Positions 24,766 to 34,154 are shown, counted from the first letter of the stretch. The stretch: 64,000 nt of DNA from CAVQBP01 sp963848195 (GCA_963848195.1 CAWKCY010000009.1:62001-126000), one strand, 5' to 3'. Numbers and translations: made by a program. The notes: generated from the letters alone by a model not told the origin.

Positions 24766-25824
24766 ATGAACGAAGAAATACTGCTGAGAGAATATCATAA
24801 TTTATGTCATAATATAGAAAAAGTATATGTAGTCCCTTTAATTAATTATTCATTTAAAAAAACAAGTTACCTCTATCTCCTTTATAAGAACTTTATCGAA
24901 CAGAAAAATAAATATAAAATCGATATTGAAAGCCTTTCTGTATTTGCTCATCCGGAATTAGTTTTAAGCAGATTTAAAAAAGAAAAAAGTATACTCCATT
25001 ATCATTGGCTGGAAATAAGTGATTTCCAGTCTTTAAGCGGAATGCTATGGAAATTATTCTGGATAAGCTTATATAAGGCTCTAAATGGAAAAATTATCTG
25101 GACAATCCATAATGAATTCCCGCACAGCAATAATTTTGCCTTTTTAAATAAGCTTATCAGAAAGTACATGGCTCATATGGCAGATAAACTTCAGGTTCAT
25201 TGCAAATCTGCAATTGATATAATGGCTCCTGTTTTGAAAATTGAAGAGAATAAATTTTTTATTATCAATCATCCGGATTTTCCTGCTGAAATAATAGAAA
25301 AAGTCCAGGCGGTAGATTCCTTAAATCAAAAATATTTTGCTAATAAAATCAAAAAGGATGATATTATCTTTTTAATGTTCGGGGAAATTGCAGAATATAA
25401 AGGAATAGAAGAAGTTATAAGAATTTTTAATACTTTAGATGAGAAGAAAAAATTAGTAATTGCAGGTACAGTAAAGAAAGGAAATACTAAATATTTTAAT
25501 GAGCTCCTCTCATCAATAAAAAATGAAGAGCAAATATTAGTCTATAATAGAAGAATTCCCGATGAAGATGTACCATTGTTTCTGAATTCATGTGATTATG
25601 CCATATTTAATTATAGAAATGTCCTTACTTCAGGTTCAGTTGTATTGGCAATTAATTACAATAAAAGAATTATTATCCCTTCAATGGGATGCCTTAAAGA
25701 ATTAAAAGGAGAAAATGTTATTCATTTTAAAAATATAGAGGAATTGAAGAATATTTTGACTAAAGATAAACCTCACACTCCCCCTCTCCTTACTAAGGAG
25801 AGGGGGACGGGGGGTGAGGTTTAA
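24766..25824 (+). CDS. Glycosyltransferase, GT4-like, with repeat-encoded tail
   Basis: A 352-aa cytoplasmic glycosyltransferase with a GT-B fold. The C-terminal half shows the nucleotide-sugar side (MFGEIAEYKGIEEVIRIF, VIAGTVKKG, then LFLNSCDYAIFNYRNVLTSGSVVLA), as in GT4. The N-terminal half has the acceptor-side IWTIHNEFPH. It opens a seven-gene polysaccharide operon. The last ~16 residues (HTPPLLTKERGTGGEV) are encoded by a G/C-rich palindromic repeat also found at 15049, so the natural end was probably replaced by insertion of the repeat. Activity may be unaffected since the tail is terminal. Confidence 0.75.
   Translation: MNEEILLREYHNLCHNIEKVYVVPLINYSFKKTSYLYLLYKNFIEQKNKYKIDIESLSVFAHPELVLSRFKKEKSILHYHWLEISDFQSLSGMLWKLFWISLYKALNGKIIWTIHNEFPHSNNFAFLNKLIRKYMAHMADKLQVHCKSAIDIMAPVLKIEENKFFIINHPDFPAEIIEKVQAVDSLNQKYFANKIKKDDIIFLMFGEIAEYKGIEEVIRIFNTLDEKKKLVIAGTVKKGNTKYFNELLSSIKNEEQILVYNRRIPDEDVPLFLNSCDYAIFNYRNVLTSGSVVLAINYNKRIIIPSMGCLKELKGENVIHFKNIEELKNILTKDKPHTPPLLTKERGTGGEV
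25771..25819. repeat. G/C-rich palindromic repeat, copy 2, inside a coding end
   Basis: Inner arms CCCCCTCTCCTTA (25780-25792) and TAAGGAGAGGGGG (25794-25806) are exactly complementary around one base; outer arms CCTCAC and GTGAGG (25771-25776, 25814-25819) add six more pairs. It forms the 3' end of the glycosyltransferase reading frame. Same family as 15049-15087. Confidence 0.8.
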
Positions 25825-25843
25825 AAAACTATTAATTAACCAA

Positions 25844-26983
25844 ATGAAAAAAATTCTAATCATATTCGGAACCAGACCTGAAGCAATAAAATTAGCTCCG
25901 GTTATAAAAGCTATTAAAAGAGAAAAATCTCTTAAAATGGTAGTCTGCTCTACAGGTCAGCATGATGAAATGCTGAAACAGGTTATTAATATATTTAAAA
26001 TAAGAGTAGATCTTAATTTAAGCCTAATGAAAAAGAACCAGGACTTATTTGAGATTACATCAGGTTCAGTTGAAAAATTAAAATCGGTATTTAATAAATT
26101 TAAACCGGATCTTTTAATAGTTCAGGGGGATACGACCACAGCCTTTACATCTTCGTTATCTGCTTATTATTCAAAAGTTAAAGTTGCACATGTTGAAGCC
26201 GGTTTAAGAAGTAACAATATTTACAGCCCTTTTCCCGAAGAGGTAAACAGGAGAATCATTTCTATTATATCGGATATTAATTTTGCTCCGACTAAAACGG
26301 CAAAAGATAATTTAATTGCAGAGGGAATATCTAATAAAAATATTATTATTACAGGAAACACAGTCATTGATGCACTTCTTGAAATAAAAGGAAAATTAAG
26401 TGAAAAGTCTTCTAGTAAGAAAATAGAGAAAACTTTTAAGATCCTTATGCCTAGTAATTTCTTAGAGAAAGAGTTTATATTAACAACAATTCATAGAAGA
26501 GAAAAGTTTGGTGAAACGCTCAAGGATACTCTGACCCAATTAAAAGAAATAGCGGAAGAAAATAGAAATTATAATTTCATTTATCCCGTGCATCTAAATC
26601 CTAATGTTAAAAAACCGGTTTATAGTATCCTGAGCAAAATTCCCAACTTCATTTTACTTCCTCCTTTAGATTATTTATCCTTTATTTATTTAATGAGCAA
26701 ATGCCGTTTTATTATTAGCGATTCGGGAGGAATACAGGAGGAATGCTATGTATTTAAGAAACCGATTATTGTATTAAGAGACATAACCGAAAGGGAAGAG
26801 GCAGTTAAAGCAGGTTATGCTTTTTTAGCAGGTGGTGGTGGTAAGGATTTTAAGAAAATATTCTCTCAAATTGACCTTAAATTATCCGTAGGTTTTAATT
26901 TCTTTAAAGGTAATAATCCATTCGGGAACGGGAAAGCCTCTGAAATTATTTTAAGATCAATTAAAAAACAACTTAGTCCATAG
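25844..26983 (+). CDS. wecB: UDP-N-acetylglucosamine 2-epimerase (non-hydrolysing)
   Basis: A 379-aa enzyme interconverting UDP-GlcNAc and UDP-ManNAc, a precursor for surface polysaccharides. Visible motifs are the start IIFGTRPEAIKLAPVI, VQGDTTTAF, AHVEAGLRS, FPEEVNRR and SDSGGIQEE. Length agrees with E. coli WecB (376). The frame is open upstream to a GTG at 25814, but that GTG lies inside the palindromic repeat; ATG at 25844, giving MKKILIIFGTRPE, matches the family and is chosen. It is second in the polysaccharide operon. No UDP-ManNAc dehydrogenase (wecC) is in the window. Confidence 0.93.
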   Translation: MKKILIIFGTRPEAIKLAPVIKAIKREKSLKMVVCSTGQHDEMLKQVINIFKIRVDLNLSLMKKNQDLFEITSGSVEKLKSVFNKFKPDLLIVQGDTTTAFTSSLSAYYSKVKVAHVEAGLRSNNIYSPFPEEVNRRIISIISDINFAPTKTAKDNLIAEGISNKNIIITGNTVIDALLEIKGKLSEKSSSKKIEKTFKILMPSNFLEKEFILTTIHRREKFGETLKDTLTQLKEIAEENRNYNFIYPVHLNPNVKKPVYSILSKIPNFILLPPLDYLSFIYLMSKCRFIISDSGGIQEECYVFKKPIIVLRDITEREEAVKAGYAFLAGGGGKDFKKIFSQIDLKLSVGFNFFKGNNPFGNGKASEIILRSIKKQLSP

Positions 26984-26988
26984 GCTCA

Positions 26989-28398
26989 ATGAAAATAAAT
27001 AAAAATTCAAAAAACATTATTTATTTATTTTCCTTAGAATTTTTTGTCCGTTTAATCGGATTTGCAGCTACCACATATCTTGCAAGGGTATTAGGTACAT
27101 CAGGATTCGGTTTAATCAATCTTGGGTTGGCTATCCTCGGTTATGCTCTCTTATTCGGAAATAGTGGTCTGACTTTATTAGGAACAAGAAAAATAGCTTC
27201 TAATTCTGAAGATGCAGGTGAATTGGTTACAAATATATTAAGTGCCAGGTTTTATCTCTCAATAATTATTCTAATACTTTCAGTTTTAATTGTGTATATT
27301 TTCATGACTTCTAAAGAGACTGAGAATATAGTTCTGATATACCTGCTTTATTTAATACCTTTTGCATTTCTTTTAGAGTGGTTCTTCCAGGGACTTCAGA
27401 AAATGGGAGTTATTACAATTGGAAGAATCATTGGAATGTCTGCATATTTTGTTTTTCTCGTAATTTTTGTGAAATCTGAAAAAGATACACTTCTTACAGC
27501 AGCTGGCTGGATTATAGGAGGTGCAGTAAATTCATTTGTTCTCTGGCTGTTTCTTAAAAAGACAGGATATAAATCTAAGTTAAAGATTAAAAATTTTAAC
27601 TTTATTCCGGTTGTAAGAGAATCGATATCATTAAGTCTGGCTTCCATTATAGCAGGTCTTGCAGTCTCATTTCCTATTATATATCTGGGATTAGTAACAA
27701 CGAATTCTAATATTGGTATTTATAGCGCAGCTTTCAAAATTATAGTTTTATTCCTAACCTTCGACAGAGTATTTAATGCTCTTTTTTTTCCTAAAATAAT
27801 TAATTATATCCATAATTATTCCGAAAATCTTGAAGATATCTTTAGCTCAATATTAAAGATAATAGTTGCCTTTTCATTATCTGTAGGCTTAATAGAAATT
27901 ATTGGAGGAAAGTTCATCATCACCTTTGTTTTCGGAAAATCTTTCGTTGATTCAATTCTTATTTTTCAACTGCTAACAGGTTATTTTACTTTTACTTTAA
28001 TAAATTCTGTTTTTAGTTTTACTTTAATAGGGATGAATAAAGAAAACATTTATACAGCCGGATTAACAATCGGTGCAATTGTATTTATAATATTTTCAGT
28101 CATACTTTATAATTATTACTCGGTTTCAGGGGTTGCATTCTCTTTAGCACTCTTTGAAATTACGACTCTTATTTATATGTCGTTAAAATTAAAAACATTT
28201 ATTAAAATTAATTTGTACAGAAATTTATTTATTCCATTAATAGGTACATACGCAATTATTTTACCGGTTTTATTATTTATTAAAATATCTCTCCCTTTCC
28301 ATTTACTCCTGATAATATTCATTTGTTTACCCTTAATATTGATGCTGTCAGGATTTAATATTGAAGAGATAAAATTTTTGAAAAGGATACTGCTCTGA
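26989..28398 (+). CDS. Oligosaccharide flippase (Wzx-like, MATE/MVF superfamily)
   Basis: A 469-aa inner membrane protein with about 12-14 hydrophobic helices. The N-terminus (FSLEFFVRLIGFAATTYLAR, VLGTSGFGLINLG) is the typical start of polysaccharide biosynthesis flippases, which turn lipid-linked repeat units across the membrane. It follows wecB by 5 bp and precedes a deacetylase-like gene. No Wzy polymerase was recognised in the operon, so polymerisation must use another locus or the product is a short glycan. Confidence 0.85.
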   Translation: MKINKNSKNIIYLFSLEFFVRLIGFAATTYLARVLGTSGFGLINLGLAILGYALLFGNSGLTLLGTRKIASNSEDAGELVTNILSARFYLSIIILILSVLIVYIFMTSKETENIVLIYLLYLIPFAFLLEWFFQGLQKMGVITIGRIIGMSAYFVFLVIFVKSEKDTLLTAAGWIIGGAVNSFVLWLFLKKTGYKSKLKIKNFNFIPVVRESISLSLASIIAGLAVSFPIIYLGLVTTNSNIGIYSAAFKIIVLFLTFDRVFNALFFPKIINYIHNYSENLEDIFSSILKIIVAFSLSVGLIEIIGGKFIITFVFGKSFVDSILIFQLLTGYFTFTLINSVFSFTLIGMNKENIYTAGLTIGAIVFIIFSVILYNYYSVSGVAFSLALFEITTLIYMSLKLKTFIKINLYRNLFIPLIGTYAIILPVLLFIKISLPFHLLLIIFICLPLILMLSGFNIEEIKFLKRILL

Positions 28399-28400
28399 AA

Positions 28401-29987
28401 TTGAAAGTCGGCATAACGAAAATTACCTCTGGCTGGATTACTATCCTTCAGCAGATTGGAGTTTCTTTTGAGGAAATCCTCTCCATTGAAAATATAAAGA
28501 AAGATGATTATGCCGTAATCATAATCTCATCAGGGCCATTAAAAGTGAAAGAATGCAAAATTCTTAATGATTTTGTAATAGAGGGGGGAGCAGTTCTTAC
28601 CGAAGCTAAATCAGCAAAAAAAGTATTTAATGTAGATTACAAATATTCATATTTAAAATTTCTTCACTCCGGTTCAAACGAACTCTTTAATAATTATTTA
28701 ATATGTGATCTATATAAGCTGACAAAAATTGCTAAGGATGCAAACCATCTTGATGACCAGGATAAAGAAAAAACCGTCTTAGCTTTGAAAAAAGGAAAGG
28801 GTGATATCATAGTCTTTCCAGAAGGATTTGTCTCATTATTAAATAACAGTAGAACAATACGAAAAAATTTTTACTCGCCGTTCAGTGAGCAATTTACTTC
28901 AGAAAGAGTTTCAATCGTTTCAAAAGGTGTTATTCGAATCCACATTCAAAAAGCTTTAGAATATCTTTATCATCGGAGAAATTTACCCTTTGTTCATCTC
29001 TGGTTCTTTCCCGGTTATGCAAGGTCTATTTTCAGCTTTAGAGTTGATACGGATATGGGAACTCAAGAAGAGATACAATCTCTTTATAATCTGCTCCGGA
29101 ATTTTAAGATACCTGCAACCTGGTTTGTTGAAACTATGTCCTCGCAAAGCTGGATTAAATTGTATTCAGGATTTAACGATCAGGAAATTGCTTATCATTG
29201 TTATAGACATAAAAATTTCCTAAGCTTCAAAAAAAATTTAGAAGATGTAAGTACAGGATTAAAAGTATTGGAAAATGAAGAAATAAAGCCAAAAGGTTAT
29301 GCTGCACCTTATGGTAAATGGAATAAAACAATTGGAATGGTGATTGATAAATTTAACTTCTCATATTCATCCGAATTTGATTTTGCATATGATACTCTCC
29401 CTCTTTACCCATATTATAACTCTTCTTTTTCAAAAGCACTGCAGATACCAATTCATCCTGTAAGTATGGGAAGGCTCCACTGGGGAGGACATTCCGAAGA
29501 AAATATGATTAAATATTTTTTTAATATAATCGACCAAAAATTATTTTTTGATGAACCTATAATTTTATATACCCATCCTTTTGAGAAGAGACTAAATGTT
29601 TTTGGAAAAGTTTTTGAATATATAAGAAACATAAATTCCCAAGATGATGTGAATGATTTCCGGAGTATCCCATTTCTGACCTTTTCTGAATACGCTCTCT
29701 GGTGGAAAAAAAGATTAAATATTCATTGGAGTGCAGAAGAAAAGAATGGAAAAGTTTTTATTTCTGCTGATAACGGAAGTGATTCAATTAAATGGAGAGC
29801 TATTTATCCGGATGGAAGAAAAGATATTTTATCATTAAACGAAGATAAACATAAAATTGATGAAGAAGATAACCCTTTTAGACAGATTGAAATTCATAAT
29901 TCATATAATCCTATTAAACTGAGAAAAAAAACATTTCAAATGTTTAAATACGATATTATTGGAGTATTAAGAAAATTAAAACTATGA
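28401..29987 (+). CDS. Two-domain polysaccharide deacetylase-like protein
   Basis: A 528-aa protein. The N-terminal ~200 residues look like a GATase/ThuA-type flavodoxin-like fold (VIIISSGPLKVKECKILNDF, then EGGAVLTEAKS). The central part is a divergent CE4/NodB domain with FRVDTDMG, YHCYRHKNF (HxxxH) and APYGKWN in place of TFDDGP, HTxxH and RPPxGR. A C-terminal ~80-residue beta-rich tail follows. Metal ligands appear kept, so deacetylation of the operon's glycan is plausible. TTG start, 2 nt after the flippase stop; its stop overlaps the next GT by 4 nt (ATGA). The exact role of the N-terminal domain is unknown. Confidence 0.7.
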   Translation: MKVGITKITSGWITILQQIGVSFEEILSIENIKKDDYAVIIISSGPLKVKECKILNDFVIEGGAVLTEAKSAKKVFNVDYKYSYLKFLHSGSNELFNNYLICDLYKLTKIAKDANHLDDQDKEKTVLALKKGKGDIIVFPEGFVSLLNNSRTIRKNFYSPFSEQFTSERVSIVSKGVIRIHIQKALEYLYHRRNLPFVHLWFFPGYARSIFSFRVDTDMGTQEEIQSLYNLLRNFKIPATWFVETMSSQSWIKLYSGFNDQEIAYHCYRHKNFLSFKKNLEDVSTGLKVLENEEIKPKGYAAPYGKWNKTIGMVIDKFNFSYSSEFDFAYDTLPLYPYYNSSFSKALQIPIHPVSMGRLHWGGHSEENMIKYFFNIIDQKLFFDEPIILYTHPFEKRLNVFGKVFEYIRNINSQDDVNDFRSIPFLTFSEYALWWKKRLNIHWSAEEKNGKVFISADNGSDSIKWRAIYPDGRKDILSLNEDKHKIDEEDNPFRQIEIHNSYNPIKLRKKTFQMFKYDIIGVLRKLKL

Positions 29988-31024
29988 AAATTTGCTTTGC
30001 AAGTTATCCTGCTGTTACATTAACAGGCGGCGGACCATATATAAAGCTCAAAGAAACAAAAGAACAGCTTGAATTGCTCGGACATCAAGTCGACTTTTTT
30101 GATATGTGGAATCTAAATCAAAAATTAGCTGATTATGATATAATTCATCTGGTAGGCTCTAATTTTGCTGTTTTCGGAATGGCCAGAAGCCTTAAAGAAA
30201 GAAATATTGATTATCTCGTTGAACCAGTGTTCTATTCTAACCATACATATCAGTTTATAAAAAGAATTAATTCAATTGATCTCTTTATCCGAAAAATGGC
30301 TCCGGGAATATGGTTCGATTATGGAATAATAAAAGATATTTGTAATTGGTCAAAACTTGTTTTGCCTAATACCGGTTCCGAAGGAGAGATTATATCTAAA
30401 GGATTGTCAATTCCAAAAGCAAAAATACAAGTGATACACAATGGCGTCTCCAACAGGTTCTTACATGGTAATCCTGAATTATTTCAAAAGAAATATGGTT
30501 TAAATAATTTTATTTTGTATGTCGGACATCTTGGATTTAAAAGAAAAAATGGACTTACATTGGTTAAAGCACTTAAACAAATAGAGCATCCTGCCGTAAT
30601 TATCGGGAATATTAATAATTTAGGTGAAGCTGAGAAGATATTGTTTGAGATTAAAAACAATAAAAATATCCTTTTAATTGAAGCTTTAGAAAATGATTCA
30701 CCATTACTTGCTTCAGCATATGCAGCTTGCGACACGTTTGTTCTCCCTTCTCAATTTGAAACTCCAGGTATAGCTGCTTTGGAAGCCGGGTTAGCTGGTG
30801 CCAAGATAGTAATTACTCCCTTTGGCGGAACGAAAGAATATTTCAAAGATATGGCAGAATATCCGGATATAAATTCCGTTGAATCTATCAGAAATGGCAT
30901 TGAAAAAAGCATGAATAAACCAAAAGATGAGACATTAAAAAATTATATTAAGGATAATTTTCTTTGGAATAAAATTGCAGAAAAAACTGCTGAAGTTTAT
31001 AAAAAAGTTTTGGATGGAAGATAA
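29984..31024 (+). CDS. Glycosyltransferase family 4
   Basis: A 346-aa GT-B glycosyltransferase. It starts KICFASYPAVTLTGGGPYIK (acceptor-side glycine-rich loop), and in the donor domain has VIHNGVSNRF, ILYVGHLGFKRKNGLTL and the E-x7-E-like FVLPSQFETPGIAALEAG, which binds the nucleotide sugar in retaining GT4 enzymes. It is cytoplasmic with no membrane segment. It overlaps the deacetylase gene by 4 nt, so it is coupled, and probably adds a sugar to the same glycan. Confidence 0.88.
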   Translation: MKICFASYPAVTLTGGGPYIKLKETKEQLELLGHQVDFFDMWNLNQKLADYDIIHLVGSNFAVFGMARSLKERNIDYLVEPVFYSNHTYQFIKRINSIDLFIRKMAPGIWFDYGIIKDICNWSKLVLPNTGSEGEIISKGLSIPKAKIQVIHNGVSNRFLHGNPELFQKKYGLNNFILYVGHLGFKRKNGLTLVKALKQIEHPAVIIGNINNLGEAEKILFEIKNNKNILLIEALENDSPLLASAYAACDTFVLPSQFETPGIAALEAGLAGAKIVITPFGGTKEYFKDMAEYPDINSVESIRNGIEKSMNKPKDETLKNYIKDNFLWNKIAEKTAEVYKKVLDGR

Positions 31025-31038
31025 TTAGAACTTGCCAA

Positions 31039-32049
31039 ATGATAAAAGAAAAATCACAGCTTAGAATTTTGATTTGCAGACCCGATAGAATTGGCGATGT
31101 TGTTTTATCTACTCCAATCCCTAGAGAAATTAAAAAGAAATATCCGCACAGCTTCATTGCTGTTCTTTTACGGGAATATACAAAGGATATATATATTAAT
31201 AATCCTTACGTTGATGAAATAATTTTATATAAAGAAACTGAAAAATTGTCATCTACTGTAAAGGAATTAAGAGAATACTCTTTCACGCATGCATTTATGC
31301 TTCTGCCGCAGGAAAAATTAAACTGGATTTTATTCTTTAGCGGTATAAGATATAGGATAGGAGTAGGATATAAATTTTATCAATTTATTACCAATACAAA
31401 AAGTGTTTACAGATATAAATATAACCCCCTGAGACATGAAGCGGATTATTGTCTTGATATGGTGAGAAAATTAGGAATAGTACCTGAATCAGTAAATCCG
31501 GATATCTTTCTGACAAGCCGCGAAAAGGAAGAATCTTTAAATTTCAAAAAAAAACTCTCACCTAACGGAGAATTTTTAATAGGAATAAATGCTTCAAGCG
31601 GTAAATCTGCTCCGAATATTAAACCTTCAGAATATAAAAAGCTTATTGATTATCTATTAAGTACTAAGGGAATAAAAATCATTATTACAGATTTAACCCC
31701 ATTTGATGAATTAAAGGATATTAATGGTGTAATTTATCCAAATATCGGGAACTCCTTAAGGGAATCAATAGTAAATTTTGCAGCTCTCGATCTATTAGTA
31801 TCTTCGAGTACAGGACCTATGCATATTGCTGCAGCCTTAGGGATTACTACACTTTCATTATTTTCACCTTTAACAGCGTGCTCTCCAAAATTATGGGGAC
31901 CTCTAGGTAATACAGCTTATATTTTAATGCCTCGCGAAGGATATTGTGGAATAAAATGTTCAGGTGACCCCGGTAATTGTCACTTTGAAGGAGAAGGGGG
32001 AATTCATGCAGAAAGTATTTATAACAAAGTTTTAGAAATAATTAATTAA
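31039..32049 (+). CDS. Glycosyltransferase family 9 (heptosyltransferase-like)
   Basis: A 336-aa GT9 enzyme, the family of LPS heptosyltransferases. Motifs are ILICRPDRIGDVVLSTPIPR at the N-terminus (family DRIGD), IGINASSGKSAPNIKP at the donor side, and LVSSSTGPMHIAAALG (D/S-TGPMH-xA). It is cytoplasmic. Located between a GT4 and glycerate kinase; it ends in TAATG shared with the next start. It may act on a heptose or another sugar in lipopolysaccharide or capsule; substrate is inferred from family only. Confidence 0.88.
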   Translation: MIKEKSQLRILICRPDRIGDVVLSTPIPREIKKKYPHSFIAVLLREYTKDIYINNPYVDEIILYKETEKLSSTVKELREYSFTHAFMLLPQEKLNWILFFSGIRYRIGVGYKFYQFITNTKSVYRYKYNPLRHEADYCLDMVRKLGIVPESVNPDIFLTSREKEESLNFKKKLSPNGEFLIGINASSGKSAPNIKPSEYKKLIDYLLSTKGIKIIITDLTPFDELKDINGVIYPNIGNSLRESIVNFAALDLLVSSSTGPMHIAAALGITTLSLFSPLTACSPKLWGPLGNTAYILMPREGYCGIKCSGDPGNCHFEGEGGIHAESIYNKVLEIIN

Positions 32050-33170
32050 TGAAAATCTTAATTGCTCCTAATACATATAAAGAAGTTGAAGACTCAGTAA
32101 AAGCTTCAAATTTATTTTCAAAATATTTAGAAATTAAAAAAGAATTAAATCTTATTAAGAAACCTATTTCCGATGGAGGAGATGCATTTCTAAAAGTATG
32201 TAGAAATGTTTATAAGTTAAGGCTATTATCTTATGATATAACAAAATGTTACGGCGATGAATTAATGTCAATTAATGTGGGATATAACGACAAGGATTCA
32301 ATAATATATATTGAATCTGCAGATATTTTAGGATTAAAAGTAATACCCAAGAATCAGAGAAATCCTGCGAAAATTAATTCAAAGGGGTTGGGAGATTTAT
32401 TACAGAAACTTAAAGAAGATGCAGACTCCGGAAAATTAAAAATAGATAAAGTTTTTATAGGAATTGGAGGCACAGGAACAAATGATCTCGCTCTAGGAGC
32501 GTGCTCCCGTTTCGGGTTAAAAATATTTGATGAAATAAAAGAATTACAGGTAGAACCTAGAAATTATCATTTGGTCAAAAGAATTGAATGGTCTAAACCA
32601 GAGCTTCAATTTAAAATTGTTCCTATTATAGATGTTAATAATCAACTACTCGGTGAATTCGGAGCAACTTTAACTTTCGGTAAACAAAAGGGAGCTAATA
32701 ATAAAGAACTTCAAATTATGGAAAAAGGATTCCAAAATATTGTAGATATTCTTATAAAGATGGGTATGATTGAAAATAAAAAAAAGCTATCCGGAGCAGG
32801 AGGTGGATTAGCTGTCGGGTTGTCCATATTCTTTAATGCTGAGACAAAAAAAGCAAAAGATTTTATAATGGAAGACCTATCTTTTGATAAGTTGAAAAAT
32901 AATATTGATTATATAGTCACCGGCGAAGGTTCTTTTGATAAACAAAGTCTAATGGATAAAGGCTGCGGAATAGTTATAAATGAATTTAAGGATTCGGTTA
33001 AAAGAATATTCCTTGTTTGCGGTAAGATTGATTCTGAAGCAAAAGAAAAACTTGATAGAAATGTTTATTGTATTGAATTATCCAAATATTTTAACTCCGT
33101 TGAAGAATCCATAAATAATTTTAAGAAGGGGATTGAGCTTGCATGCAAAGAAATATTGCTTAACATATAA
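32049..33170 (+). CDS. Glycerate 2-kinase (GlxK/GarK family)
   Basis: A 373-aa type I glycerate kinase phosphorylating D-glycerate. Features include the start KILIAPNTYKEVEDSVKAS (family: APDSFKGSLSA), PISDGGDAFL (family PMADGGEGT), FIGIGGTGTNDLALGACSRFG and VTGEGSFDKQSLMDKG. Length fits the family (~380). It is coupled to the GT9 gene by a 1-nt overlap and closes the polysaccharide operon. Position suggests it may serve a glycerate-containing surface glycan rather than central metabolism, but that is inference. Confidence 0.88.
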   Translation: MKILIAPNTYKEVEDSVKASNLFSKYLEIKKELNLIKKPISDGGDAFLKVCRNVYKLRLLSYDITKCYGDELMSINVGYNDKDSIIYIESADILGLKVIPKNQRNPAKINSKGLGDLLQKLKEDADSGKLKIDKVFIGIGGTGTNDLALGACSRFGLKIFDEIKELQVEPRNYHLVKRIEWSKPELQFKIVPIIDVNNQLLGEFGATLTFGKQKGANNKELQIMEKGFQNIVDILIKMGMIENKKKLSGAGGGLAVGLSIFFNAETKKAKDFIMEDLSFDKLKNNIDYIVTGEGSFDKQSLMDKGCGIVINEFKDSVKRIFLVCGKIDSEAKEKLDRNVYCIELSKYFNSVEESINNFKKGIELACKEILLNI

Positions 33171-33183
33171 TGGTAAAGCATAA

Positions 33184-33215
33184 CAATTAAACAATTAAAT
33201 AATTTAACAATTTAA
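33184..33215. repeat. 8-bp tandem array after the glycerate kinase
   Basis: CAATTAAA, CAATTAAA, TAATTTAA and CAATTTAA head to tail, starting 14 bp after the stop codon. Same family as 13178-13209 and 23623-23638. Confidence 0.65.
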
Positions 33216-33314
33216 CCTCCTGGTTCTGGTTTTGACAGTTTTATCCAGCCTTAAAATTTATTAAATTAAGCATAATTACAATCAATTTATTTTGAAATCA
33301 GAAAAAGGGTTTAA

Positions 33315-34154
33315 ATGAAGCAGTATTTAGATCTTGTACGATTGGTAATGGAAGAAGGTACAAGGAAACCATCAAGAACCGGTGTTGATACAATATCATA
33401 TTTTGGAGCCTTTTATAAAGTTGATTTATCCAAAGGGTTCCCACTACTTACAACAAAAAAAATGGAATGGAAGTCATTGCTTCATGAAGTTTTATGGTAT
33501 CTATCGGGAGAGAATCATATTAGAAACCTCCAGAAGCATACAAAAATATGGAATGCATGGGCAGATGAAAACGGAAACCTGGAAACTGCTTATGGCTATT
33601 ACTGGCGTCATTTCCCAAGCGCTCAAAAAGATGAGAATGGAAATTGGAATGTAACCGAAGTTGACCAGATACAATATGTAATAGACGAATTAAAAAAGAA
33701 ACCTTACAGCAGAAGACTCGTAGTTACAGCGTGGGAACCGGGAAACGCTACTAAAAGTAAACTGCCGCCCTGTCACTATAGCTTTGCTTTTAATGTAAAT
33801 GATGGAAAATTAAACTGTCACTTAACACAGCGGTCAGGTGATATAGCTCTTGGAATACCTTTCAATCTTGCTGCTTATTCGATGTTAACCCAAATAATTG
33901 CACAGGAAGTTGAACTAGAATTAGGTGCTTTTGCCCATACCATAATAGATGCTCATATTTATATCGGTGATAAAGGTACTGAAAATGAAAGATATGATCA
34001 CTTTGACGGTTTAAGAGAACAACTTAAACGAGAACCTCTTCCGCTTCCAATACTTAAAATAGCGAGAAAACCGATTAATGAATTAGAATTTGATGATTTT
34101 GAACTTTTAAATTATCAGTATCACGATAAGATAAAGTTCGAGGTAGCTGTTTGA
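33315..34154 (+). CDS. thyA: Thymidylate synthase
   Basis: Folate-dependent enzyme methylating dUMP to dTMP; 279 aa, slightly longer than E. coli ThyA (264). Catalytic cysteine is C153 in LPPCHYSF. Other marks are SRTGVDTISYFG at the N-terminus, the phosphate-binding YSRRLVV, QRSGDIALGIPFNLA, and a C-terminal FEVAV. It overlaps the dihydrofolate reductase start by 4 nt (TTGA), so the two enzymes of the thymidylate cycle are co-translated, as in many bacteria. A 144-bp gap with an 8-bp array precedes it. Confidence 0.97.
   Translation: MKQYLDLVRLVMEEGTRKPSRTGVDTISYFGAFYKVDLSKGFPLLTTKKMEWKSLLHEVLWYLSGENHIRNLQKHTKIWNAWADENGNLETAYGYYWRHFPSAQKDENGNWNVTEVDQIQYVIDELKKKPYSRRLVVTAWEPGNATKSKLPPCHYSFAFNVNDGKLNCHLTQRSGDIALGIPFNLAAYSMLTQIIAQEVELELGAFAHTIIDAHIYIGDKGTENERYDHFDGLREQLKREPLPLPILKIARKPINELEFDDFELLNYQYHDKIKFEVAV

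Noticed and set aside
25814..25843. Ten-codon N-terminal extension of wecB starting at GTG
   Set aside because: The GTG lies inside the palindromic repeat; the ATG at 25844 matches the family N-terminus.
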